From Endotrypanum monterogeii (lineage: Eukaryota; Euglenozoa; Kinetoplastea; Trypanosomatida; Trypanosomatidae), in assembly GCA_000333855.2 (NCBI GenBank), contig CM007342.1, forward strand, positions 436,387-500,386: 64,000 nucleotides of DNA, read 5' to 3'. Below are positions 48,113 through 58,791 of this stretch, piece after piece. The first letter of the stretch is position 1, and each line of letters begins with the position of its first letter. A model generated the notes under the pieces. It saw only the letters and a program-made list of their open reading frames with translations, was not told the origin of the DNA and ran no database searches. Made by a program: the position numbers and the translations under genes.

Positions 48113-50641
48113 TTACAGGACAACGCTCTTGAGCTTTTCATGGAGCCCTGCACTGGCGACTGTCGGCTCGGCGGCCTCCGCCTCCTCCATGCGCGCCTGA
48201 ATCTCGGCATTCTCGCGCAGAATCCTTTCCCGCTTCTCCGCCGCCTCGTACTCTTCGGCGACATCTCTGCTCTCCTCCGTCTCCTCCACCTGCTCAAGCA
48301 CGTCCCCGGCGCGGAAGCTAAAATCATCGTGCAGCACGACTCCGCACTCCAGGCCGGCGTCTACCGTCGGCACGAGATCCTTAAAGCGGCGAAGCTCCTT
48401 CAACTGACCCTCGTAGACGACCTCTCGTACCCCCTCGTCCGCAGCGTCGACACTGCTGCCGGATGGGCTTCCTTTGATGCCGTTCGCCGCTGCCGCCGAC
48501 GCCGCCGCTGCCAACCTCGTCTTCAAGTCCTGGGGTCGCCGCAACACACGGAACGTGAGATGAGCTGCGTCAAGGGTGCCCTTGGTGACCTTCATACCTC
48601 CGGCATTACCGGCACGACCCGCCTGGGAGGCCTTGAAGGTCTGTAGACACTCCGCTGTCGCCAGGACGCGTGTCTTCTTCACCTTCGGTAACGAGTCAAC
48701 GAGCACCTGCTTCAACTCGTCGATGCCGTGGTACAGGACGCTGAACCGCAGCACCCGCACGTTGACTGGTACGTCCAGCGAGGAAGAGTCCTTGCAGTCG
48801 CCGAAGAGCAAAACACAGCCGGGCTGACCGGAAGACCCCGTCAAGATCAGATCCGAGTCCTTCAACCCCCCAACCTCGGTGACGCGGATATCCAGTGAGA
48901 CGCCGTCAAGCCGCGGCAGCTCGTAGATGGTCTTGAGAAGCGCCTGTAGCATCCCAAAGGTAGCAGCCTTGCACGAGAGGATGAACGCCTGCGTGCTGTA
49001 CGCGCGCACGAGGTTGTTGTCTGGCTTTCGGCCGTGAATGAGACCTTGTCGCTCCTGGTTCAAAATCTGTAAGTAGTTCTCGCGATTCCCCTCAACGGTG
49101 TACACGTCACGCATAAAATAACTGAACTTTTCAGCGTGCGACTCACTGCTGACCTGCATCAAAATTGATCCCGGTTTCGGCGGCACACGAAAGCCATGCA
49201 GCACAACCGGCACCGACGGTCCTGCCTCGCCGAGCGTCTCGCCGTGGCTATCCAGAACCCGCTTCACAGTACCGTAGACGGTACCAGCAGCAAACACCTG
49301 CCCAGGCTTTACCGTACCACAGCGCACCACCGCAGCCACCTCGCTGACACCCAAGTTGCGCGACTCAAGAACGTACAGCTCCGCACGTGCTGGTGCTGGC
49401 GTCGCCACCTCGCACAGTTCTGCTTGCAGGTGCAGTGCCTCCAGTAACTCAGGGATACCGCGGCCATCTTTGGCGCATAATTTGACGAGCTGGACGTCAC
49501 CGCCCTTCTCCTCTAGCTCTACCCCGTGCGTGGCCAACTGATCCTTCACGTAGTCGCATTCCGGCTGTCGGTCGATCTTGGTAATGGCAACCACCATTGG
49601 AGTACCTTGGCGCTGTGCCAGCTCGATGACCTCGAGTGTCTGAGGTTGCACCCCGTCCACGGCGGAAACGATCAGGATGATCATGTCGTTGGTTGAAGCG
49701 CCAACCTCTCGCATCGCCGTAAAGGCGGCGTGGCCAGGGGTGTCGATAAAAGTGATGGAGCGGTCATCTGATGGCATCCTCACCTGAAAGGCGCCAACAT
49801 TCTGTGTGATACCTCCCGCCTCACCTGCTGCCACCTTTGTCTGCCGTAAGTAGTCGAGCAACGTTGTCTTTCCATGATCGACATGACCCATGATAGACAC
49901 AATTGGCGGACGCGACACATACTCCACCTTTGACGCGGTGTGCTTGATGTCATACTCACGGATCAACCCCGCACGGTGCAGACCGGTTGCGACACTCATT
50001 GGGTCATGCAGGTTAGACGGTGTAGTGAAGAACTCGCGAAGGGGGTGATCCTCAAGCGCCTTCGCTTGGTCCACCCCCGGCTTCTTCCGCGTCCGCTGCA
50101 GCGGCTGCCGCTTCATTTTCTCCCGCCGCCGAACAAACTTCGAAGCGCGGGGGTCATCGCTGCCGACCCAGAGCGGACCGGAGCGTGTTGGAATGTAGAT
50201 GGCCTCCTTGGCGAACTCCACCCAGTCGAAGACCTCGCCGAGCCCCATCTCCCGTCGGTCCTTCTGAATTGTCGCCTTCACAAAGTGAGGCATCGTATCA
50301 GGATTCAGGCGCCGCATGTTACCCTCCGAGGAAAACCGGGGGTCCAGTTGACCATCCTGCCACTGCAGCGACGGGCGCACGCGGCTGCTCTGCGACTGGT
50401 AGCGACGGGCTGTGATGAGCGCAGCAGCAGCCCTGCTGCTCGTGTGCAAGACACCGCAGCTTCTCCTCGACAGAGAGAGCTTCGCCCAAGGCAGAAGCCC
50501 TGACGGAGTGGTCGCGGCTCTGTGAGAAAGCGTTCGCCGAAAAGCATTGTCAGCCAGAGCTTCGGAAGCGAGGAGCGAGAGGAGGTGCATTGCGCCTACA
50601 CCGCCTCTGAGCTGGCGAGGAAGTGATGAGCTGCGCAACAT
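48113..50641 (-). CDS. Mitochondrial translation initiation factor IF-2
   Basis: The GTPase that brings initiator tRNA to the mitochondrial small subunit. The 842-residue form starts MLRSSSLPRQLRGG, an Arg-rich presequence, at 50641; the open frame continues 53 codons upstream from another ATG, but that segment is Cys-rich and atypical. The G-domain has GHVDHGKTT (G1, 252-260), GGIT (G2), DTPGH (G3) and TKID in VAITKID (G4). After it come domain II (ELYVLESRNLGVSEVAAVVRCG), the helix-rich domain III, and a second beta-barrel domain near KVTKGTLDAAHLTFRVLR. A Ser/Ala insertion (about 40 residues, AAASAAAANGIKG onwards) interrupts the C-terminal domain. The end is a long acidic coiled region (EEYEAAEKRERILRENAE), unlike compact bacterial IF-2. 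Confidence 0.95.
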   Translation of the reverse strand: MLRSSSLPRQLRGGVGAMHLLSLLASEALADNAFRRTLSHRAATTPSGLLPWAKLSLSRRSCGVLHTSSRAAAALITARRYQSQSSRVRPSLQWQDGQLDPRFSSEGNMRRLNPDTMPHFVKATIQKDRREMGLGEVFDWVEFAKEAIYIPTRSGPLWVGSDDPRASKFVRRREKMKRQPLQRTRKKPGVDQAKALEDHPLREFFTTPSNLHDPMSVATGLHRAGLIREYDIKHTASKVEYVSRPPIVSIMGHVDHGKTTLLDYLRQTKVAAGEAGGITQNVGAFQVRMPSDDRSITFIDTPGHAAFTAMREVGASTNDMIILIVSAVDGVQPQTLEVIELAQRQGTPMVVAITKIDRQPECDYVKDQLATHGVELEEKGGDVQLVKLCAKDGRGIPELLEALHLQAELCEVATPAPARAELYVLESRNLGVSEVAAVVRCGTVKPGQVFAAGTVYGTVKRVLDSHGETLGEAGPSVPVVLHGFRVPPKPGSILMQVSSESHAEKFSYFMRDVYTVEGNRENYLQILNQERQGLIHGRKPDNNLVRAYSTQAFILSCKAATFGMLQALLKTIYELPRLDGVSLDIRVTEVGGLKDSDLILTGSSGQPGCVLLFGDCKDSSSLDVPVNVRVLRFSVLYHGIDELKQVLVDSLPKVKKTRVLATAECLQTFKASQAGRAGNAGGMKVTKGTLDAAHLTFRVLRRPQDLKTRLAAAASAAAANGIKGSPSGSSVDAADEGVREVVYEGQLKELRRFKDLVPTVDAGLECGVVLHDDFSFRAGDVLEQVEETEESRDVAEEYEAAEKRERILRENAEIQARMEEAEAAEPTVASAGLHEKLKSVVL

Positions 50642-52118
50642 TTCCAGATCACTGGTAATAAATGAGCACAGCGCAGCAAAACGATACAACCGGGCAGTGT
50701 TTCCAGCTTGAATGCAACCCAAGTGACCGCCACCCACTCTCCGACAGTTGATTTGGCAACAGCGACAGCCACAGGGATGCGCCACTTTCACGAAGAGCAC
50801 AAAACGTGCAAATCTCTGCGGCGACCAAGGCAGAAATCAAAACAATGATAAGACCAAAATAAAATGAAGAGAAGATGTGCGGTTGAGTACTGTGGAGAGC
50901 GAGAAGGCTCTAGATACATCACATCCAATCAATGATCTACCATAATCCGACACATGAAAGGCGATCGCGGTGGCAATGAGAAGATCAGCCCCGTCCATAG
51001 AAAGCACGTCGTCACACCCACACGCACACCTACGCAGAAAGACACTGTGAGAAGGTAGAGGAGCTCACAGAAACGCGAATAGAAAAAGAGGAAAGGTGGA
51101 TATACACGGGTGCATGCGCACGGTGTGTGTTGGGTTTAGTGTACATTCATCTCTGGCATACCTTTTTTTTTTTTTTTGATGGGAGGGATAGTGTCATAAG
51201 GTAAGCGGACAGCGAGAGTATACGGATGCGGGGAATGAAAAGACGGCTCGATCTCGATTCATGGGGAACAGAGAGAAAACTAACACACACACACACACAC
51301 ACAGTCCTGGCCCCATACCCCATTATTCACCCTGTCGCCACGATATTGCTTTCTCCCCCGCCGACCTTTATCCGGTGCGTTGCATCCGCTTAGTTGAAAC
51401 GATTTGATCTTAGAGTAGCACACAATTTCTCCTCACACTTCAGTGTATCCAGTCAGACTAATAGCATCGGTCAAATGCACCCCGACACACTCAATATTCC
51501 TTTCCGGGGCATGTCCAGGGAGCTCCGTCGGCTGGATCGACCCCTCCAGAAACCGGTACACCCACCACCTGTTGCAACGGATGCCGACCTTCTCGTGTGA
51601 GCGCAGGCCCCCACCCTCCCCTCTCTTGCCCACCCCAGCCTCATCATGGCTGTTTTCAACAGGTGCACCCCTCCCCCACGAGTCGGCCAGTACGGGGAAA
51701 GATGCATATGGTTGTAGGGTATCACCTCACTCATCATCACAAGAGCTCAGAACTATGTTTCTTCCCCAGGCGGTTGAGAACTGCTCCAATGGAGTCACAT
51801 CAGAGACGAGAATACTTCACAATGGAGCCCGACACCCCCTCCCCCCCCCACCCTCTCTCCTTCCCCTCGCATTCATAAAAACTGTTGACCCTTCCAAGAT
51901 AAGAAAATGACTCTTTCTTGGCAAGGAGGCAGAAGGGAGAACTGCAAGACATCGGCAGAGTGGCAGCTCAGGGAAGTCCACTGTACCATGTGAAGATGTA
52001 CCTCTCCCCACCGCCGAACAGAGGTAAGCAGAAACACATGGCCGCATGCAAAACCCGAGCAGTGAAAAGGAAGTGTCATCCACATCAGTGCGCACAAACG
52101 ACGCGGCAGCGTGTGGTG
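50642..52118. other. 1.5-kb intergenic spacer
   Basis: No supported gene. It holds a T15 run near 51163-51178, a (CA)n tract at about 51283-51302, C-rich and CT-rich stretches near 51350-51360 and 51838-51870, and several short frames of low coding quality. It corresponds to the 3' UTR of the WD40 gene and the 5' UTR of IF-2. Confidence 0.7.
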
Positions 52119-53510
52119 TCACTGTGGGTCACCGATTCGCTCCGTCGAGAAGGGCAGACGCCATACACGAATCTCGCCGCTGTCCGTGCCGGTGGCCAGC
52201 AGGGTGCGTGAGGGCGACATCGCTGACGACATGACAAGTCCCTCGTGTAGCTTCACCTGCCGGATCGGATCCGTCGTGGCAAGATCCCACTCAATAGCTG
52301 TGCTGTCGTCCGACACAGTCAGCAACGTACCCTCGTTCGTGAACTCAAGGCCGCGCACGTAGTCCCGGTGATGAACAAACACGCGAGTGCCGGCACCGAA
52401 CTCACCAGATCGAAGCCCGAAGTCGACACCAAACACGCATTCGGAGGATGCGGCGAGCAGCCAACAACCCAACCCAGCAGTTTCGGGGACCCCCTCCCCC
52501 CTTGGCTGTGGTACCCCTGCGCTACTGCCCGCACTGATCCGCCCAATCATGTCGCCCTCGCCCTCATGCCCATCAAAAGAATGCGGATATGCACGAGGCA
52601 TGCCTGTACAGACGGCCGCAGCATCTGCACACTCCTCTACCCCCGACGCAGCACCAAAAACATTCTCATGATTGCTACCTAACGAGACCCCACCCGCCTC
52701 GCGGCTCTCCACCGACGCCATTAGACCGTGGGGCACAACAACAACATGGTTCACCGGGTTCTCAAACTCATCGAGGCTGGCGAATAGACGGTCCTCTGTC
52801 ATTGCCACCGCACCGTTAGTCATTTGCTGCGCATGGCGGAGTGACCACGAACGAAGCGCGCAGTCTTCCGAAGCGGTTATGAGGATCGATGTCGAGTGAG
52901 GGGCGAGAACCACATCATTCACAGTGCTCGTTGACACACGGAACTTATCTACAAGGGTACCAACCTGGGGGAGAGAATCAGTGGCAACGGCCCCCGTTGC
53001 CTCTGAACTGCGATCAGGTGGGGCAAAGGCGTGGATGTACACGTGTCCATCATCACAAGCACTCACTATATTCCAGGCGTCGTTGCTGCTGTCTCCAGTG
53101 CCCCGGCCATCTACGTGCGCGATGGGCATCCACAGCATCTTGTTCACGCCCTCTTGGAAGCCAGATACCTTGCCCAGGGCACGATCTGGCCGACGCAGAT
53201 CCCAACAGCCGATGCTTTGATCATCAGATGCAGTCAAGAGGGTGTAGGAGTTAACAGGATGGAAAACAGCGTGGTTCACAGGGCCAACGTGGTAACCGGT
53301 GAGGTGGGCGACGCGCTGTGATGATCCAGGACCTGCGCGCAAGTCCCACAGGGCCGCTGTGTCATCGCCAGACGTGGAGCAGAGCAGACCGCCCTCGCTA
53401 GTCGTGACAACGTGCGGTGAAAAGGTGAGAGATGTCACCACCTCTGTGTGTGCATTGCTCAACTGGGTGAACATGTCCACTGTGTCTTTGACAAGTTCTG
53501 AATGACACAT
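52119..53510 (-). CDS. WD40-repeat protein, 463 residues
   Basis: The ATG at 53510 (MCHSELVKDTVDMF) follows a pyrimidine-rich stretch on the coding strand; the upstream extension to 53579 is Leu/Phe-rich spacer. Six or seven propeller blades are visible. They include SLTFSP...STSGDDTAALWDLR, HAVFHPVNSYTLLTASDDQSIGCWDLR, NIVSACDDGHVYIHAF, DVVLAPHSTSILITASEDCALRSWSLR, RGLEFTNEGTLLTVSDDSTAIEWDL and SAMSPSRTLLATGTDSGEIRVWRL. A low-complexity insertion with Ala and Gly lies near 270-340. It is a single compact propeller, so probably an adaptor subunit. No blade pattern ties it to a named family. Confidence 0.88.
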   Translation of the reverse strand: MCHSELVKDTVDMFTQLSNAHTEVVTSLTFSPHVVTTSEGGLLCSTSGDDTAALWDLRAGPGSSQRVAHLTGYHVGPVNHAVFHPVNSYTLLTASDDQSIGCWDLRRPDRALGKVSGFQEGVNKMLWMPIAHVDGRGTGDSSNDAWNIVSACDDGHVYIHAFAPPDRSSEATGAVATDSLPQVGTLVDKFRVSTSTVNDVVLAPHSTSILITASEDCALRSWSLRHAQQMTNGAVAMTEDRLFASLDEFENPVNHVVVVPHGLMASVESREAGGVSLGSNHENVFGAASGVEECADAAAVCTGMPRAYPHSFDGHEGEGDMIGRISAGSSAGVPQPRGEGVPETAGLGCWLLAASSECVFGVDFGLRSGEFGAGTRVFVHHRDYVRGLEFTNEGTLLTVSDDSTAIEWDLATTDPIRQVKLHEGLVMSSAMSPSRTLLATGTDSGEIRVWRLPFSTERIGDPQ

Positions 53511-54434
53511 ATTGGAAAAAAAAAAGAGGAGAAGCAGTTGAAGAAGAGAAAGGACGCGTGAAGAGAAGATATTATGCAAAGGGTTAGGGTAGGAGAATCA
53601 GAAAGGGAGAGGGAATCACAGTTGCTCGTCAGGCTCAATCCATGGCATAAGAGCAAAGAAATGAATCTGGCAGCTGCGGCTGCGCCAGTGCAAGGCCTCC
53701 CAATATGCAACTATCGTCCCTCCTCCTTTCATTTCTTGGAATAAGCATGTGCATAGATATATATATATATATTTTTTTTTAGTTATCACATTAGTCTGTA
53801 TAAATTGTAAGCAGAAAGTGAGAGCAGAAAAGGGGATGATATATATCTGAACGGGAGCGGGAAGAAACAAAGCTCGTACAAATGCGCTGTAGAACACGAA
53901 AACACACACACACACACACACGCACGCACAACTAAGAACCAGGGACCCAAGGAAAATGAGAAAGCAAAAAACGGAGCGGCAAAAAACAACACACATATTT
54001 TCTGCGCGACCACCTCTTGCCATCAAGAGGGGAAGCGAGGCAAAGAGGGGAACGAACGCGATCAGCCCGGATTCTGATTTTATCTCCGCCCATGCGCACG
54101 AATCGTGCCTGTGGATGTGAAAGAGGGCTGAAGCTGACAACAGTGTATTCAAACGATGGAGACTGTCCACGTAAGAGCATATAATGATAATAATAAATAT
54201 AAATAAATATATATTTATTTATTTTTATTTTTAATGGTGCCTCCCCTACCAAAGAAAAAAAAAAACTACCTGGGCACCCAATCAGAAACAAACGCAGCCC
54301 CAGTCACTGCGCATTGACCCCGCTCGGTCGTCTATGACATTCATGACCAGAGACGCATACAGATACATCTTTGAAAGAGGCCATGAACTCTGTGAAGCTT
54401 TGCCTCACGTACCCCTCATGTGTCCACAGCACCT
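53511..54434. other. Intergenic spacer
   Basis: No gene seen. It contains an A-run with G near 53516-53526, (TA)n near 53757-53771 followed by T9, (CA)n near 53903-53922, an AT-rich ATTTATTT-type stretch near 54190-54232, and an A12 run near 54254-54265. Confidence 0.7.
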
Positions 54435-57400
54435 CTAGAGCTGACCCTCGTCCATCATAAGAAGGAGCACCCCGCGCAGAGCGTCATGCGCCTCATGCAC
54501 CGCAGCAATATTATGAGAAATGATGTTCATGTATCGCAACGCACGCCGACCGCGCTCTTTTCGAGAGTTGCGGCAGTACAGCAGCGGGCACGTGGCCTGG
54601 CTGCTGCCGACACTGGCGCGGTCGCCCTCCTCGTCACTTTGTCCTGCCCCCCTCCTTGCGAGAGAGTGCTTCACAGATGCATTCACGCATCCACAGGGGG
54701 ATGCAGCCTCATGCGTAACACATTGATCCTGCAACAAGTGCGAAAGTGTGCGATGAGCCGCACCTTGCGACCCCTCACAACTGTCAGCCCTAGCACCGGA
54801 GACACTGATGAGACTATCAGCGTCCACCCTGGCGGCATCACCGCTTAATGCAGCGGTAGCAGCACCACCTCCATCCTTAGCTGAGTAAGCCGCTGCTTCG
54901 TCCTTTCTGGAAGCAGCAAGCGCAGTCCCCACTACAGCGGGACTCGTGGCGAGGAGGGCAACGTGTGGAGATACGGGCACTTGAACAAGCCCCAGAGAGC
55001 GTGCGTCACTGACAGAGACTTCGAGTCGCTGCAAAGCCGAGACAACAGAGCCGGCCTTGAACTGATCCCGCTTCGTGAAGGGTGCTGCGGAACCACCTCC
55101 AGCAGCGTCGCTGGCTGCAATGGCACCGGTGATGTTTTCCCTGCCGCATGCCGCGTCAAGATCTGTGTGAGAGAAATGCAGGGCAACGGAATCTTCTGTC
55201 CTAGTTCTCTTTCCCGCTGCCCCAACCGCCTCTACAATTGCAGAAGGGGTGCAGCGATGCGATGGTGCACGCTTGGATGCGGTCGTTCCCACTCTTCTCT
55301 TGACCCTCACCGGTGGGGAAAGCAGCGACGACACGGCAGTCTCGTCTGGAAACTGCGACACTGCCAGACCACTCTCAGATTTTCTAGGTCCACAAGGGAA
55401 GCCGACCGCAGTAGCAACAACACCCGTGGTCAACGCGGCAGACTTCACGCCTCTTCGAGGTGGCGCGCAGCCGTGTCGCTTCGATGTGACTTGCTCCCTC
55501 ATGGCACTCGCGGCAGTCGATGATCGCCTCTTGCGGCGCCTCACCGTTGAGGCCGGCACGATGTCCTCGACGGGAAACAACTCCCGCAGATACGTCTCCA
55601 CGCTAGCCATACCGCCCTGGCGAGGATACGGCGTTGCGGCGGTGAGTGGCGCCGCCACGGCACTGTCACTGTAAAATTGGACAGTACGTTTTGGGAGTGC
55701 CATCGTTTCGGTTGACGCCCCAGCGATTTTACCAGCAGCACTCGGCGCCACCAACATATCCCCAAGCTTGACTGACGTTGCAGCGCTGGAAGAAGTTGAA
55801 GATACCCTCAGAGATTTCGTAGCCGGCGCGATGCGATTGCCGACTTCACACATGCTGCTGCCAGTATCCCCACCTGCATGGAGCGCGGTGGAATGCGCCT
55901 CAGACCCAGCGACGTCACCAGCGCCACACCTCACTCCAGAGGGGTCGCAGACAGCAACTCCAGCAGCAATGGTGGCTTCGTTGACGTCTCTGTACCTCTT
56001 GACGGAGATTGGTGAATGAAGAGAGATGAATTTTTCTGTCACGGCGTCGCCATCGCGCTCGCCACACTCGGCAGGTCGTGATAACTTGGAAGTCGACGTA
56101 GAAGAGAACTCGGAGGCGCAGAGGTGTGCACCACCCCTGTTGCGAACAGCGCGAGTTGTGCAGCGCCGCTTCACAACAGCTTCCTCCTCCGTCGGCCGGC
56201 GTGCAGATGGCCGATCCACCACCCCAGGATCGCTGTCTGCGAGAGCGGGAGGGTGCAGAATCCCTTGTTCACACTGCGCCTTCGCTGCGAGTCCGGAAGG
56301 GCTCTGTCGGAAGTGTGGGTGTCTCATCGCGGGCACCTCTGATATCGTCGACGTCAATGACGGACACGCTGACGAAGCGGCGGGTGGAGTAGTGCTTGGC
56401 AGAGGATGGCGATACGAACCTCGGGACGCCCGATGTTGTCTTGCCCCGCGCAGCACGGTAGAAGTCGAAACCGCAGTCGGTCGACGTCGATGGAGAGGTT
56501 CACGGCGGCCGCCTCGATAGCCCCCAGGCTCCTCCGTCCCTTCCATCAGCTCGACGAGTTGTTCTGTAACGCTCTCCAGTGTATCCATCACCTGTGGTGG
56601 GGTCGCCTGTTGGGAGGACTGGTGGCTCGGTAATAGAAGCATTCGATCAAGGTGGCCAACAGCCGCTGTGTTTGTGACAACGGATATAGGGAGCTCCTGC
56701 GCCACACGACAGCTTCGTGGAGTGGCGCCCCCTCCATTGTCTCTCTCAGCACTCACCGACGCTGTTGAGCTACTGGAGAGGGATGGTGCGGCAATACAGT
56801 CAGCCTCTGCCTCTGCCATCTCTAGTACACTGTCGTCACAGCGGCCGCCCAGCAGTTCGGATGCCCTGTGTGCTGCAGGACGTGCAGAGTCACTGAAATC
56901 CGCGGCGGTGCGTCGAGCATTGGACTCCCTGGAAGAAGCAGAACCTCTCTCCTGTTCCGTATCCTTGACAATGGGTGTCAAGCCTCGGTGTGCCGTGCTC
57001 TTCTCGCCTCCCCCTTTCCTACGGTGGCATCGATCGCTCACCAGCACAGTAGCATGTCCATGATTCTTCCGAACCCTCGCTGTCCCTGTCTCTTGAGAGC
57101 TGACCGATGCAGATGATATCGCCGAGGATAAAGGAGGCGATCCCGTTCGCACGCTTCCAGCAGGGTCCTCCAGCGGCACCCCGAAGACCGGCAGCGGTTC
57201 CGTCACAGAAATGCGCGAGGCGGATCTAGTGCGACGACTAGCAGCGATGAGAGGCGCAATCGACTGCAAAAAAGCTGCCATGTCCTCGACCGTAAGCTGC
57301 AAAGCCAGCACGGCCGTCAATGAACTAGTCATGGCACCTAATTTCGCACCACTGCCATCGTGAACGCTGGTCGGATCCTCTTCAAACTCGCTCAATTGGG

Positions 57401-57662
57401 TCTCAAAGGCGTTTTGCGCCGCCCAGCGTCGCACGACGGTCCGCGGAAGCGTCAGCCGCATCACACCTTGCGCCCGCACAATGCGAAAATGTTGCAACAC
57501 GTCGTACTCCACGCGCAATGGCGACGTGCTGTTACCATCTCCGTCGGTCGCGGTAAGCTCGGCGTAGGTATCATAGAAACGAATCTCCCCCGAAGCAAAC
57601 TCAGCCGCGGAGACGACGCACTGGACCAGGGCGTACGTCGAAAGCGACTGTGACATTAACAT
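54435..57662 (-). CDS. Large mostly disordered protein of unknown family, 1075 residues
   Basis: I do not recognise a family. The N-terminal ~140 residues look folded, with alternating strands and a final helix (VQCVVSAAEFASGEIRFYD, RVEYDVLQHFRIVRAQGVMR, LQLTVEDMAAFLQSIAPLI), a pattern that would suit a PH-like module, though this is only a shape argument. The following ~850 residues are Ser/Ala/Thr-rich with many basic clusters (RRRKRRSS, KRHGCAPPRRG, KRRVG), suggesting disorder and possibly a nuclear location. A short helical patch is at VETYLRELFPVEDIV, and the C-terminal 50 residues form a helix (RRALRYMNIISHNIAAVHEAHDALR). The first ATG is at 57662, with another two codons later. Confidence 0.8.
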   Translation of the reverse strand: MLMSQSLSTYALVQCVVSAAEFASGEIRFYDTYAELTATDGDGNSTSPLRVEYDVLQHFRIVRAQGVMRLTLPRTVVRRWAAQNAFETQLSEFEEDPTSVHDGSGAKLGAMTSSLTAVLALQLTVEDMAAFLQSIAPLIAASRRTRSASRISVTEPLPVFGVPLEDPAGSVRTGSPPLSSAISSASVSSQETGTARVRKNHGHATVLVSDRCHRRKGGGEKSTAHRGLTPIVKDTEQERGSASSRESNARRTAADFSDSARPAAHRASELLGGRCDDSVLEMAEAEADCIAAPSLSSSSTASVSAERDNGGGATPRSCRVAQELPISVVTNTAAVGHLDRMLLLPSHQSSQQATPPQVMDTLESVTEQLVELMEGTEEPGGYRGGRREPLHRRRPTAVSTSTVLRGARQHRASRGSYRHPLPSTTPPAASSACPSLTSTISEVPAMRHPHFRQSPSGLAAKAQCEQGILHPPALADSDPGVVDRPSARRPTEEEAVVKRRCTTRAVRNRGGAHLCASEFSSTSTSKLSRPAECGERDGDAVTEKFISLHSPISVKRYRDVNEATIAAGVAVCDPSGVRCGAGDVAGSEAHSTALHAGGDTGSSMCEVGNRIAPATKSLRVSSTSSSAATSVKLGDMLVAPSAAGKIAGASTETMALPKRTVQFYSDSAVAAPLTAATPYPRQGGMASVETYLRELFPVEDIVPASTVRRRKRRSSTAASAMREQVTSKRHGCAPPRRGVKSAALTTGVVATAVGFPCGPRKSESGLAVSQFPDETAVSSLLSPPVRVKRRVGTTASKRAPSHRCTPSAIVEAVGAAGKRTRTEDSVALHFSHTDLDAACGRENITGAIAASDAAGGGSAAPFTKRDQFKAGSVVSALQRLEVSVSDARSLGLVQVPVSPHVALLATSPAVVGTALAASRKDEAAAYSAKDGGGAATAALSGDAARVDADSLISVSGARADSCEGSQGAAHRTLSHLLQDQCVTHEAASPCGCVNASVKHSLARRGAGQSDEEGDRASVGSSQATCPLLYCRNSRKERGRRALRYMNIISHNIAAVHEAHDALRGVLLLMMDEGQL

Positions 57663-58058
57663 CGTGTGTCTGTCGAGTATCTGTCCCCTCCTGTTGTTTT
57701 CTTTTTTTGTAACTCTTTACGTGTGTGTGTGTGTGTGTGTTTATTCTATATCCAATTCGTAGCTCTGCTACAGTGTTGGCTGGGCAAGCGGTAAGTGTGC
57801 GGCAGTGGTGGTGTGAAACAATGATGATCATGGCAGCAGGCATTCACGTGATGGAGGTGGGCATCGTAATGGGAGCGTCGACACACAACCTCCTTGATTT
57901 TCGTATTCGCTTTTTGGCTGAGGCCATTAAAAAAAAAAAATGTCCCCCAAACACCCATAGGGAACAGAGAGAGAGAGACATACACAGCCCTCCTTTTTTT
58001 GCCTGACTCACTCCCTCAATAACCCCATATGGTCAATGAAACTGTGATTCACATTTTT

Positions 58059-58098
<40 letters not shown>

Positions 58099-58791
58099 CA
58101 TACATATATACATATACATATATATATATACACACACACACATATATATATATATACATATATACATATATATATATATATGTGTGTGTGTGTGCGAGTG
58201 GGAGGGTGTAAAAAAAAATTCCATTGACAAAAGTGTAAGCGTGCGCCGGACGGCATTCAAGAAACAACACTTCTCCACGAGTGTGTGCACATGATCAAGA
58301 ACACTGGGTGCTACGCACGAGCTGCATTCGACTGACCCTACGACACCTACACACGAAATATATATATGTATATATAAATTAAACCTCTACTTTACATCGG
58401 TGCCTCATTTTTTTTCTTTTTGCACTGCACTGGCAATAAAAAAAGGAACCGGAATTTCAGGCGCGTGCTGGGAAGTCCCTACGAGGAGGCAAAGACTAGC
58501 AGGACAGCACGATTGTGATCACAGAACTGACCTGTCCACGCATAGACCACACACGAGCACATAACCTTCGCACTGATCCAAATGAATAATAATGAAGAAG
58601 GAGTATGCGTGGTCAAGTGCACTGATTCACTACATCCCTCAAACATGCCAAACAATGCAGAGCCGAAAAAAAAGTGATCAGCTCATCACCGTCTCACGCG
58701 TGGGACGCAGAAAGAGGTATGAACTCATTGCCTGTGTATGTGTGGGTGTGTATGCGTATAAAGATATACATGCCCCTCAGTGGGTGTGACA
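57663..58791. other. Intergenic spacer rich in alternating dinucleotides
   Basis: No gene seen. (TG)n at about 57721-57740 lies 60 nt upstream of the minus-strand start. An A11 run is near 57929-57940, and a long alternating array occupies 58060-58197. A shorter TA-rich stretch lies near 58358-58378. Confidence 0.75.
58060..58197. repeat. 138-bp alternating purine-pyrimidine array
   Basis: TA, CATA, CA and TG dinucleotides alternate almost without break: (TA)n, then TACATACATA, (TA)n, (CA)n, (TA)n, (TA)n and finally (TG)n. The (CA)n and (TG)n ends can pair across the TA middle. Alternating CA/TG DNA favours left-handed helix formation. Confidence 0.8.
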
